Source: a candidate division Zixibacteria bacterium SM23_73_3
Lineage (GTDB): Bacteria > Zixibacteria > MSB-5A5 > SM1-73
DNA length: 44,959 nt
Direction: 5' to 3'
Assembly (NCBI GenBank): GCA_001304155.1
Contig: LJUX01000004.1
Coordinates: 1-44,959 of the forward strand
Shown here: positions 7,801 through 15,547 of the stretch, in pieces
How positions within the stretch are numbered: position 1 is the first letter of the stretch
Layout: every line of letters begins with the position of its first letter
The notes under the pieces: model-generated
What the model saw: only the letters and a program-made list of their open reading frames with translations
What the model was told of the DNA's origin: nothing
The model's database searches: none
Program-made: the position numbers and the translations under genes

Positions 7801-9996
7801 ATGTTGAAAGTTACCAACAATAAACTGGTTATTGGAAAAGAAGAGTATTATCCATTTTCAGCCGAGATGCACTATTTCAGGGTCAGCAAGAGGTATTGGT
7901 CTATCTGTTTTGAGCGAATAAGAAAAGCGGGATTCAGAATTATATCCACCTCCGTACCCTGGAACCTGCATGAGCCTGTCATAGGAGACTTCGATTTTAT
8001 GGGCATCACAGATCATAGCAAGGATCTGGTGGTCTTTCTGGAGCTGGCAAGGGAATTTGGACTCAAGGTGATTCTCTATCCCGGACCGTTTATAGATTCT
8101 GATTGGAAAAATGGAGGTTATCCTGATTTTTTATATAACAGTCCTGAGATTTTGGCAAAGGACCCTCAAGGTGAGCCGTTCAAAATATATGCCGGAACCA
8201 TCGAAAAGGAATGCGTCTTCACATCGCTCCATCCTCGATTTTTATCTCACGTTAAAAGATACTTTGGCGCCCTTTCAGACACAATAAAGCACTACATCTA
8301 CCCTAAGGGTCCGGTAATTTTGGTGAAGCTGGACAATGGACTTTTATCTCTCCGTCCTGACCAGTCGCCCGAAAACCTAAACCCCTTTGGACAGGATTAC
8401 AATGAACATGTGGCCAATTTTTTGTTTCCTGAATATCTTAAAGAAAAATATGAAGATGTCAAAAAGTTAAATAAGCTTTATAAGGAGAGGCATCGCAATT
8501 TTAAGGACGTAAAACTTCCTGCTGAGTTGAAGATATCAAAGATTCAGAATCTGATCAAGTATTTCGATTGGATCAGCTTTAAGGAAAAGATTTCAGTCGA
8601 CTATGTTTCCAAGCAAAAGGAGCTATACTCATCTTTCGAAATTCCCTCTCTGTTTTCCACTGATCTCTTCTCATCTAAGCATTTCTCGTTGCCTTTTAAC
8701 TGGAGGGCTTCAGAATCGGATGATCTTTTTACTGGAATAAGCTTGCGATGGCAGGATGATTATGTGGAACTGACGCGCCATCTGCGGTATTTCGCCACCT
8801 GCTGTAAGTTTCCTTGGTCTTCGGAGTTTGCCGTGGGATCTCGGGCGGATTCACCCCGGGATGGCGAGAAATATTTTCCTGTTCCCCCCAGAAAGGTGAA
8901 GCTTCTTTTGAGTGCCGCTTTAGCATCGGGGATAAAAGGGTTTAATCATTACATGTTTGTAGAGAGGGATCATTGGTATGATGCACCTTTAGCCAATGAC
9001 GGGACCATCCTTCCCAATTTTGATCTGATTAAGAAATTCAATGAGATAACAGAAAAGATTCAACTGGAGAATCTGAAATCCTTAACTCAGCTTGGATTGG
9101 CTATCTACCGCCCATATCTGTGGTTTGATTATCTGACCCAGACGTCCGGCACAAAGGCTTCAGAACCTTTTTCCTATCTGCCATTTCTGCTTTCCAAAAC
9201 ACATAAGGGATTGAGCCAGGATTTGATCAATCTAAAGCTTTGCTTTGGGATGCCGGATTTGTGGCTTTCTGAGAGTTTGGAGAACTTCTCGGTTCTTTTG
9301 ATCCCTTGTGCCGAATTCATGGATAAGGAGACTCAACAGAACCTGATCAATTTAGCCAAAAGCGGGAAAACCTTGATCCTTTTTGGCCTCCTGCCTCGAT
9401 TTGACCTGAATATGAAGGAGTGTAAACTCCTCTCTGATTCCTTGAAACTACGCACCAAGGTTCAATCCAGCGTGGGTGAAGTCCAGGTTCCAGATCAAGA
9501 GTTCATCACCTCTCTTTATGGATACATAAGAGGTGCAAAAAAATCTCACATTCTGGCAAAGCAACAGGATCGGACAGTGGGAACAGTTTCAAAATTGGGC
9601 AAGGGACGTGTTTTTGTTTTCACCTTCGATATCTCCGCCCAACTGCACCATCACAAACTCTCTTTCTTGGAAGAGGTGCTTGCCCAAGCAAAAGTCAAAA
9701 GCCAGATATATTGTGATGCTCCCCAGGTGGATTTGGTATTGCAGAGAGACGAGAAGACCACAATCCTCTATTTGATCAATCCCTCCCAGCATAATTCCCC
9801 CATAGATGGAAAAGACCAAAGAAAGCTGATCCTGCGATTTGACCCCAGTAAGCTGGGAATAAAAGGGAAGAGACTCCGTTTGATTGATCTTCTGGGAGAT
9901 GAGGTGATAAAAACCTCACCCGCAGAACTTAAAACTGGAGTGACTATCGATATTGCTCCCCAGGATAGCCGGATGTATTTGATAGAAGCAAAATAG
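7801..9996 (+). CDS. GH35-like beta-galactosidase-family protein, acid/base Glu apparently missing
   Basis: A 731-residue protein of the GH35 beta-galactosidase type. The N-terminal TIM barrel is recognised by AEMHYFRV (residue 21), VPWNLHEP (53) and LYPGPFIDSDW (92), matching GH35 EIHYFR / VPWNLHEP / LRPGPYIcaEW. At strand 4, where GH35 has ENEYG with the acid/base Glu, this protein has LDNGLLS: Asn179 is kept but Gly180 stands at the catalytic position. The nucleophile candidate is E342 in WSSEFAVG. NHYMFVERDHW near 382 matches the GH35 NYYMFHGG region. A beta-rich C-terminal region starts near 580. No signal peptide is visible, so it is probably cytoplasmic. AAGGAG precedes the ATG. The gene stands alone behind its own promoter. 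Activity is doubtful without checking the alignment. Confidence 0.8.
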   Translation: MLKVTNNKLVIGKEEYYPFSAEMHYFRVSKRYWSICFERIRKAGFRIISTSVPWNLHEPVIGDFDFMGITDHSKDLVVFLELAREFGLKVILYPGPFIDSDWKNGGYPDFLYNSPEILAKDPQGEPFKIYAGTIEKECVFTSLHPRFLSHVKRYFGALSDTIKHYIYPKGPVILVKLDNGLLSLRPDQSPENLNPFGQDYNEHVANFLFPEYLKEKYEDVKKLNKLYKERHRNFKDVKLPAELKISKIQNLIKYFDWISFKEKISVDYVSKQKELYSSFEIPSLFSTDLFSSKHFSLPFNWRASESDDLFTGISLRWQDDYVELTRHLRYFATCCKFPWSSEFAVGSRADSPRDGEKYFPVPPRKVKLLLSAALASGIKGFNHYMFVERDHWYDAPLANDGTILPNFDLIKKFNEITEKIQLENLKSLTQLGLAIYRPYLWFDYLTQTSGTKASEPFSYLPFLLSKTHKGLSQDLINLKLCFGMPDLWLSESLENFSVLLIPCAEFMDKETQQNLINLAKSGKTLILFGLLPRFDLNMKECKLLSDSLKLRTKVQSSVGEVQVPDQEFITSLYGYIRGAKKSHILAKQQDRTVGTVSKLGKGRVFVFTFDISAQLHHHKLSFLEEVLAQAKVKSQIYCDAPQVDLVLQRDEKTTILYLINPSQHNSPIDGKDQRKLILRFDPSKLGIKGKRLRLIDLLGDEVIKTSPAELKTGVTIDIAPQDSRMYLIEAK

Positions 9997-10029
9997 AAGA
10001 TTTCCCCTTCTCGGATTAAAAAACTGAAT

Positions 10030-10051
10030 ATCAGAAATCTGCTTTTCTGAT
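10030..10051 (+). terminator. Weak stem-loop after the GH35-like gene
   Basis: Arms atcagaaa and tttctgat (8 bp, 6-nt loop) 34 bp after the stop, followed by only a few T. It may terminate transcription weakly together with the palindrome at 10062. Confidence 0.3.
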
Positions 10052-10061
10052 TTCCGAGTCA

Positions 10062-10092
10062 GTAGGTCAAGAGCCCAGGGCTCTTGACCTAC
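10062..10092. repeat. 31-bp palindromic dispersed element, copy 1
   Basis: Perfect 15-bp arms gtaggtcaagagccc and gggctcttgacctac around a single A. A diverged copy of identical length and centre is at 22527-22557, where it is bounded by direct repeats. The flanks also agree loosely (gagt before, ccNgct after). Confidence 0.8.
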
Positions 10093-10159
10093 CCTGCTGA
10101 TGAATAAGGGTTTGAGATCACATTTGCTAAGATGAAATACCTTTTAAGGAGGTTCCATT

Positions 10160-10552
10160 ATGGAGAATCAAAGTTTCGATGAGAGGAGCACGAAGCAGCC
10201 CCAGGAGGCGGAAATGACCAACAGTCACCACCTGGGTAAGAAGTTGGACGCAGTAGGATGGGGATTGTTCTTCATCTGGGTCGGGATTGCGTTTTTGGCA
10301 AATCTCGGCTACGGTGTGGGCTTGCTGGGCGTCGGGGTCATTACCCTGGGAGGACAGGTGGCTCGTAAGTGCTTCAATCTGAGGCTGGAAGGGTTCTGGG
10401 TCGTTGTTGGTTTGCTCTTTGTACTGGGCGGCCTCTGGGAACTGTTCGAACCGAAAGTAAGCTTGGTGCCCATTCTACTTATCGTGGTCGGCTTGGTGTG
10501 GCTTCTTTCGGCCATCCGGGGCAAACGTGCTCCGGAGGGATGTAGTAAGTAA
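10160..10552 (+). CDS. Small multi-pass membrane protein (DUF5668/LiaF-like TM region)
   Basis: A 130-residue protein with a polar N-terminus (1-30) and hydrophobic helices near 33-50 (GWGLFFIWVGIAFLANL), 51-66, 79-95 (FWVVVGLLFVLGGLWELF) and 98-117. The Gly-rich helix pairs ending in a LVWLLSAI tail resemble the small membrane domains found in DUF5668 and LiaF-type proteins. No catalytic residues are seen. The ATG follows AAGGAGG with a 7-nt spacer, a strong site. It is convergent with nfnB and probably monocistronic. Function unknown. Confidence 0.75.
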   Translation: MENQSFDERSTKQPQEAEMTNSHHLGKKLDAVGWGLFFIWVGIAFLANLGYGVGLLGVGVITLGGQVARKCFNLRLEGFWVVVGLLFVLGGLWELFEPKVSLVPILLIVVGLVWLLSAIRGKRAPEGCSK

Positions 10553-10578
10553 AGCGTTACCCCACAGCTATTTTTAAA

Positions 10579-11982
10579 TTAAAGCGAGCAGAGATACTCG
10601 TGGATAGATCTGGCGGCTTTACGTCCGGCACCCATGGCCAGGATAACGGTTGCTGCGCCGGTCACCACGTCCCCCCCAGCCCAGACCCTCTTTTTGGAGG
10701 TCTTACCAGTCTCCTCGTCGGCAACGATGTTTCCCTTCTTTCCCACCTCCAGACCGGGAGTAGCGGCGGCGATGAGGGGATTGGGGCTGTTACCGATGGC
10801 GCAGACCACAGCGTCCATGGGGATAATCGTCTCAGAGCCCTCAATGGGAACGGGCCTTCTCCTTCCGGAGGAGTCGGGTTCACCCAACTTCATCTTCAAA
10901 TACTCGATTTCTTTTACCCATCCGTTTTCATCCCCAATGTACCGAATGGGAAGGGTTAGAAAATCGAAGATAACTCCTTCCTCCTCTGCGTTCTCTATCT
11001 CCTCCAAGCGTGCCGGCAGTTCCTGTCTGGATCTCCTGTAGATGATCCTACTCTCTGCCCCCAGTCTCAGAGCAGTTCTGGCACAGTCCATGGCAACGTT
11101 TCCTCCGCCGATCACCGCTACCCTTTTGTGATTTTTTATGGGAGTAGAAAATTGGGGGAAGAGAAAACCCTTCATCAAATTCATTCTGGTCAGATATTCA
11201 TTTGCCGAATAAACCCCGTTTAGATTTTCGCCGGGAACGTCCATAAACCAGGGAAGTCCGGCGCCTGAGCCGACAAAGATGGCGTCGAATTCCTCCAGGA
11301 GACTGTCTATGGATCTGGTTTTGCCCACCACGTAGTCGGTCACCACCTCCACGCCCAGCTTTTTGAGATATTCAACCTCTCTTTTCACGATGACCTTGGG
11401 AAGCCGGAATTCGGGAATACCGTAAATCAAGACTCCACCCACCTCGTGCAGAGCCTCGAAGATGGTCACCTGGTGTCCTAACTTTATCAGATCTCCAGCC
11501 ACGGTGAGTCCGGCTGGTCCTCCGCCCACGACGGCAACCTTTCTTCCGGTAGAAGGTGGAATTTTGGGCATCTCCAGCTTACCCTGCTCTGCCTCCCAGT
11601 CTGCCAGGAACCGTTCCAGTCTGCCTACTGCAATCTGCCCCCCCTTCTTCACCAGAACGCACACTTCTTCACACTGCTCCTCCTGAGGGCAGACCCGGCC
11701 ACACATAGCGGGAAGACAGTTTTTATCCTTCAATATCCTGGTTCCTGCAGCGAAGTCCTTTTCTGCAATACTTTTGATAAATCCGGGGATGTCTATCTCC
11801 ACCGGACACTGGGCGACACACTTCGGGTTTTTGCACTGCAAGCATCTTTTTGCTTCTTGGACTGCAATTTCGACAGGATAACCCAGTGCCACCTCGTTGA
11901 AATTATGCCTTCGCACTTCAGGCGGTTGTTTGGGCATCTCCCTTCTATTTAAATCTAACTTCTTTTTCTGCGGCTCAGGCAT
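10579..11982 (-). CDS. nfnB: NfnB-like NADPH/FAD subunit (glutamate synthase small-subunit type)
   Basis: A 467-residue flavoprotein of the GltD/NfnB family. The N-terminal Fe-S region carries CLQCKNPKCVAQCP near 46 and CLPAMCGRVCP near 88 (two [4Fe-4S] clusters). The FAD Rossmann motif VAVVGGGPAGLTVAG is near 148 and the NAD(P)-binding VAVIGGGNVAMDCA near 290. WAGGDVVTGAATVI near the end is the second FAD contact. In NfnAB this subunit oxidises NADPH and carries the bifurcating FAD. GltD is the alternative, but no GltB gene is present and an NfnA gene lies just upstream, so NfnB is preferred. The 192-bp gap to nfnA is largely filled by a dispersed repeat element (12043-12161), which may loosen co-expression. 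Confidence 0.88.
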   Translation of the reverse strand: MPEPQKKKLDLNRREMPKQPPEVRRHNFNEVALGYPVEIAVQEAKRCLQCKNPKCVAQCPVEIDIPGFIKSIAEKDFAAGTRILKDKNCLPAMCGRVCPQEEQCEEVCVLVKKGGQIAVGRLERFLADWEAEQGKLEMPKIPPSTGRKVAVVGGGPAGLTVAGDLIKLGHQVTIFEALHEVGGVLIYGIPEFRLPKVIVKREVEYLKKLGVEVVTDYVVGKTRSIDSLLEEFDAIFVGSGAGLPWFMDVPGENLNGVYSANEYLTRMNLMKGFLFPQFSTPIKNHKRVAVIGGGNVAMDCARTALRLGAESRIIYRRSRQELPARLEEIENAEEEGVIFDFLTLPIRYIGDENGWVKEIEYLKMKLGEPDSSGRRRPVPIEGSETIIPMDAVVCAIGNSPNPLIAAATPGLEVGKKGNIVADEETGKTSKKRVWAGGDVVTGAATVILAMGAGRKAARSIHEYLCSL

Positions 11983-12042
11983 TACAGATTTTCCTATGAT
12001 TGGTTATATGGAATATCTTCAAAATAACATCTCATGTTAACC

Positions 12043-12161
12043 TGTCATTGCGAGGAGAGATCAGACGACCGCCCGTCTGGTCGCAGTGACGAAGCAATCT
12101 CGTTAGATCTCAAACAAGTAGAGATTGTTTTGCCCCGCCGTTGGCGGGACTCGCAATGACA
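12043..12161. repeat. 119-bp inverted-repeat element between nfnA and nfnB
   Basis: Perfect 12-bp terminal inverted repeats (tgtcattgcgag and ctcgcaatgaca) enclose a nested pair, caatctc (12096-12102) and gagattg (12121-12127), plus a local hairpin cagac...gtctg. It carries no reading frame and has MITE-like architecture. A half copy, with the right end only, is at 37142-37183. Confidence 0.8.
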
Positions 12162-12174
12162 AGTCGTTTTAACA

Positions 12175-13023
12175 CTATTCAGGCGACGATGTGATAGCAT
12201 GCTCTTCACATCGGCTTGTTCTCAACGGAATCACCTCTTCGCGCATGTACGTTTTACGCCGCTGCAATAGCTCTGCCCAATTCACTTCGTGCCCGTCAAA
12301 ATCCGGTCCGTGCACGCAAGCAAATTTCGTGGTCTTTCCGACCGTGACCCGACACACGCCACACATCCCTGTCCCATCTATCATTATCGGATTCAAGCTC
12401 ACCACAGTTTTTATGCCTAAAGGTCGGCTCATATCCGATCCTCTCTTCAAAAGAAAGGTACAGCCGTTAATGATGATCCGGTTAATCGGCTCTGATGATT
12501 TGATGATCTCAGTAAGCCTTCCCACATGGCCCCTGTGATCCTTTGTTCCGTCCCGGGTGATGCAGATAAGCTCGTCGGAAACTTCCTTGAGCTTCTCCTC
12601 CCAATAGAGAAGATATGAGCTTCTGGCTTCGATAACCGTTATGACCTTGTTTTTCTTCTCCTTGAGTGCCCGGGCTATGGGAAAGATGCTTCCGATCCCG
12701 TAGCATCCGCCCAGACACAGAACCGTGCCATACTCTTTGATCTCCGTGGGATTGCCCAGTGGTCCCACCACGGTGGGAATACTTACTCCAGCTCTAAGTG
12801 ATGCCAGATGGTCGGTGGTGCTCCCTATGTTCTTTACAACAACGGTTACCGTCCCCTCTTCAACGTCCCAGTCAGCGATTGAGAGAGGTATTCTCTCGCC
12901 TCCATCATCGGCTCGCACGATCACGAACTGGCCCGGCTTCATCTGGCGGGCAACCGCCGGAGCCTCCAGCATCAGGAGGTGAATATTGGGTACGATCATC
13001 TGGCTCTCTATGACCTTAAACAT
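12175..13023 (-). CDS. nfnA: NfnA-like NADH/FAD/[2Fe-2S] subunit
   Basis: A 282-residue ferredoxin-NADP reductase-type subunit. The FAD-binding barrel carries RIPLSIADWD near 44. The nucleotide-binding domain has LCLGGCYGIGSIFPIARAL near 104. The C-terminal [2Fe-2S] ligands lie in GTGMCGVCRVTVG and FACVHGPDFDGHEVNW (near 217-250), diagnostic of the NfnA/SudB family. NfnAB couples NADPH oxidation to reduction of NAD+ and ferredoxin by flavin-based bifurcation; PyrK and sulfide dehydrogenase are relatives. The ATG overlaps the stop of the NuoG-like gene by 8 nt, so the two are translationally coupled. This ties NfnAB to the NADH/H-cluster module and is an unusual arrangement. Confidence 0.9.
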   Translation of the reverse strand: MFKVIESQMIVPNIHLLMLEAPAVARQMKPGQFVIVRADDGGERIPLSIADWDVEEGTVTVVVKNIGSTTDHLASLRAGVSIPTVVGPLGNPTEIKEYGTVLCLGGCYGIGSIFPIARALKEKKNKVITVIEARSSYLLYWEEKLKEVSDELICITRDGTKDHRGHVGRLTEIIKSSEPINRIIINGCTFLLKRGSDMSRPLGIKTVVSLNPIMIDGTGMCGVCRVTVGKTTKFACVHGPDFDGHEVNWAELLQRRKTYMREEVIPLRTSRCEEHAITSSPE

Positions 13024-15547
13024 TTTTCTTCCTTATTTTCACTGGATGTGGATTAGGTCCAACCGATTCTCCCCGGAGCAGTGTGACATGCAGCGTTCCT
13101 TTTGGTTGTTCGCTTACCATTCGTGCAGGCCAGGTCTTCTCAAAATGGCTTGAGGTCACCACCACTTCGTCCCTTTCAGATATACCAGCTTTTTTAGCAT
13201 CCTCTGAGTTAATATCCACCACTCCTGGGGCAAACAATGCACTTGCCCCCTCTACCCAGGTGGAGAGAGGAAATCCCCGATACGTATGCTCAACCATTGA
13301 AGTAGTTAGGAGAAAGGGTAACTTTTTGTCTGCCTTCTTTGTCCCAGAAGACCTTCTTTGAGAAACGGTCAACTCTCCTTCACACGTCAGGGAAGTTGCT
13401 TTTCGAGCGGGATTATCAAAATCTCCAAATCCTTTTACCAGAGAAGATATCTCTTCATGAATCTCCCGGGCGCTGGAGAAATCAAAGCCTTTGGCTCCCA
13501 TCTTCTTAGCGATGCGACAGAGTATCTCCCAATCGGGCAAGGCTTCACCTGGTGGATCCACCGCTTTTCTAACTCGTTGAATTCTTCCCTCGCCGTTGAT
13601 GAACGTTCCGTCCACCTCGGTAAAAGCCGCCGAAGGAAGAACCAGATCGCCTCCATCCCAGGGAACGGGAGGATAAATGTTCTGGACAATCAAGAATTCA
13701 GAGGGGGGTCTTAAGTTCGGAGGCACCTCCCCCATAAGGTAAAGCATCTTCAATCTCTTGCCCGATGAGAATATCTCTTTATTCGAGCGAGAAGAAAGAT
13801 GGGGGATATCGGCATTCCATTTTTTTCTTAGACCAGCTATCCTCTTTTTATCAGTGGATGAAAATCCACCGGGCAGAAGTTCAGGGTAGGCACCCATGAG
13901 AATGGAACCGAATAGATTGCTCTGGGCTGGCAGGGGGAGAACCCCGGCACCGATATTTCGTGCTAATCTTTCGATAGCCTCAAGAATCTGGGGGCTTTGG
14001 TCGTATGGCAGAAATTCTGAACCCACCAGGATCACAACAGCCGAGGTCCCTTTTAGCGTCTTAGCCACAGTGGCAAGCTCGTCACCGAGACTTTCACCTA
14101 TCCCCTTTGATTTTGATCGTGTAGTCCCGGTTCTCTTTTTTTCGGTCAATCTCACAAGAGAATGGAGAAGACTAACTTCTGTGCCAGGAACTGGCTGAAT
14201 CCATTTGTCGGCGATTACGGAGAGGCTGTGATGCCGCGGATGGATGCTGATGATTTTTGCTCCCCTGGCAATGGCTTTTCGTAACTCCACCCCTACCACG
14301 GATCTTCCAAACCTTGTATCCAGCCCGATACAAAGGATAACAGAGGCTTCTTGCAGGTCCGAAAGAGGGGCACCCATCCTCATAAGGTCTAAGTATGTGT
14401 TGAAACCAGATTCGTAGAACGATCTTGCAGTGGTATCAATATTGTGCGAGCCTAAAGCCACCCGGGCAAATTTTTGAGCCAGGTATAAATCTTCATTGCA
14501 AAAGTTAGGTGGGATAAGCATGCCGAAGTCTTCGCCTGAGCAGGCTGAAAGTTTTTCAGCCGCTAACTCGATAGCCTCCTCCCAGAAGATATCCACCTTG
14601 GTGCCGTTCTGGACCTTATATGGTCTCCTCAGTCGCTGGTAATTGCCTACCAGTTCAGTTACACAGAATCTCCCTTTAACGCAAAGCTGTCCATTATTCA
14701 CCATCGGGTCTTCGGCTGGCAGACTGCCAATGACTTCCTCTCCCTTTACCTGAAGACTTATCTGGCATCCTACCCCACACAAAGGACATGTGGTGATCTC
14801 CTCTCGATCCGCTTTGCCGTCCCATTTCCTGACCTTTTCCGAGAGAGCTCCGGTAGGGCAGACTGAGACACAGGCACCGCAGAATTCGCAGCCCGCCTCC
14901 AGGTGAGTACGGTCATAAGCTGGACCAATTACGGTATAACGTCCCCTCTGTTTAAAAGCCAAGGTGTTAGCGGTGCGAATCTCCTGACACATCCGGATGC
15001 ATCTTCCGCAGAGGATACAGAGGTTATAATCCCGGTCGTAAAAGGGGTCATCTTTTTCCACTCGCAAATGGCGATAATAGACCGGATAGTCAATCTCCTT
15101 CACTTCTAACCTCTCCACCACCTCCTGCAGTTCGCACTGGCCATCGTTAGGACAATACCGGCATCCAGTGATAACCCCAGCCTTGCGAATGGTGCCCATG
15201 TATTCTTTACATTCATCCTTTTCGTCACAGATCAAGCAACTTGAAGTATGCTCGCTCAAAATCAGCTGCAAAATCTCTTTTCTTTCTGCCTGAACCTGAG
15301 CAGTGTGAGTTCTTATAACCATTCCCTCCTCCACCGGCGTGGTGCAAGCCGTGGGAAAGCCCCGCATCCCCTCCACCTCCACTATGCACATGCGACACCC
15401 TCCAAAGGGAGTCAAATCCTGATGAGCGCAGAGCGTGGGGATATAGATGTTATTCCGCTCTGCAGCTTGAAGTATGGTCAGCCCTCTTTTTACTTCAAGG
15501 ACCTGATTGTCTATATTTATGGTTACCTTCTCATTTTGCTTGCTCAT
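13016..15547 (-). CDS. NuoG/HydA-like Fe-S subunit with degenerate molybdopterin-type domain
   Basis: An 843-residue subunit resembling NuoG and the FdhA-like subunits of NADH-linked complexes. In order: plant-type [2Fe-2S] domain (C40, C51, C54, C68), NuoG-type cluster (H100, C104, C107, C113), two [4Fe-4S] motifs (177-230), a molybdopterin-oxidoreductase Fe4S4 motif (C254, C257, C261, C289), then the long molybdopterin-type domain and its C-terminal beta domain. At the formate dehydrogenase active site (ARx-Sec/Cys-His) this protein has ARSFY, with Phe377-Tyr378. It should therefore not be a formate dehydrogenase and probably relays electrons as NuoG does. No H-cluster motif is present. The start at 15547 follows GGAG and overlaps HydB by 17 nt. 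An earlier start at 15586 has a weaker site. Confidence 0.85.
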   Translation of the reverse strand: MSKQNEKVTINIDNQVLEVKRGLTILQAAERNNIYIPTLCAHQDLTPFGGCRMCIVEVEGMRGFPTACTTPVEEGMVIRTHTAQVQAERKEILQLILSEHTSSCLICDEKDECKEYMGTIRKAGVITGCRYCPNDGQCELQEVVERLEVKEIDYPVYYRHLRVEKDDPFYDRDYNLCILCGRCIRMCQEIRTANTLAFKQRGRYTVIGPAYDRTHLEAGCEFCGACVSVCPTGALSEKVRKWDGKADREEITTCPLCGVGCQISLQVKGEEVIGSLPAEDPMVNNGQLCVKGRFCVTELVGNYQRLRRPYKVQNGTKVDIFWEEAIELAAEKLSACSGEDFGMLIPPNFCNEDLYLAQKFARVALGSHNIDTTARSFYESGFNTYLDLMRMGAPLSDLQEASVILCIGLDTRFGRSVVGVELRKAIARGAKIISIHPRHHSLSVIADKWIQPVPGTEVSLLHSLVRLTEKKRTGTTRSKSKGIGESLGDELATVAKTLKGTSAVVILVGSEFLPYDQSPQILEAIERLARNIGAGVLPLPAQSNLFGSILMGAYPELLPGGFSSTDKKRIAGLRKKWNADIPHLSSRSNKEIFSSGKRLKMLYLMGEVPPNLRPPSEFLIVQNIYPPVPWDGGDLVLPSAAFTEVDGTFINGEGRIQRVRKAVDPPGEALPDWEILCRIAKKMGAKGFDFSSAREIHEEISSLVKGFGDFDNPARKATSLTCEGELTVSQRRSSGTKKADKKLPFLLTTSMVEHTYRGFPLSTWVEGASALFAPGVVDINSEDAKKAGISERDEVVVTSSHFEKTWPARMVSEQPKGTLHVTLLRGESVGPNPHPVKIRKKNV

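Noticed and set aside
10579-11982. Annotation as glutamate synthase small subunit
   Set aside because: No large subunit gene is nearby and an NfnA gene lies immediately upstream on the same strand, so NfnB is the better call.
13016-15547. Annotation as formate dehydrogenase alpha subunit
   Set aside because: The Sec/Cys and His of the active site are replaced by Phe and Tyr, and the neighbours are NuoE/NuoF-type subunits.
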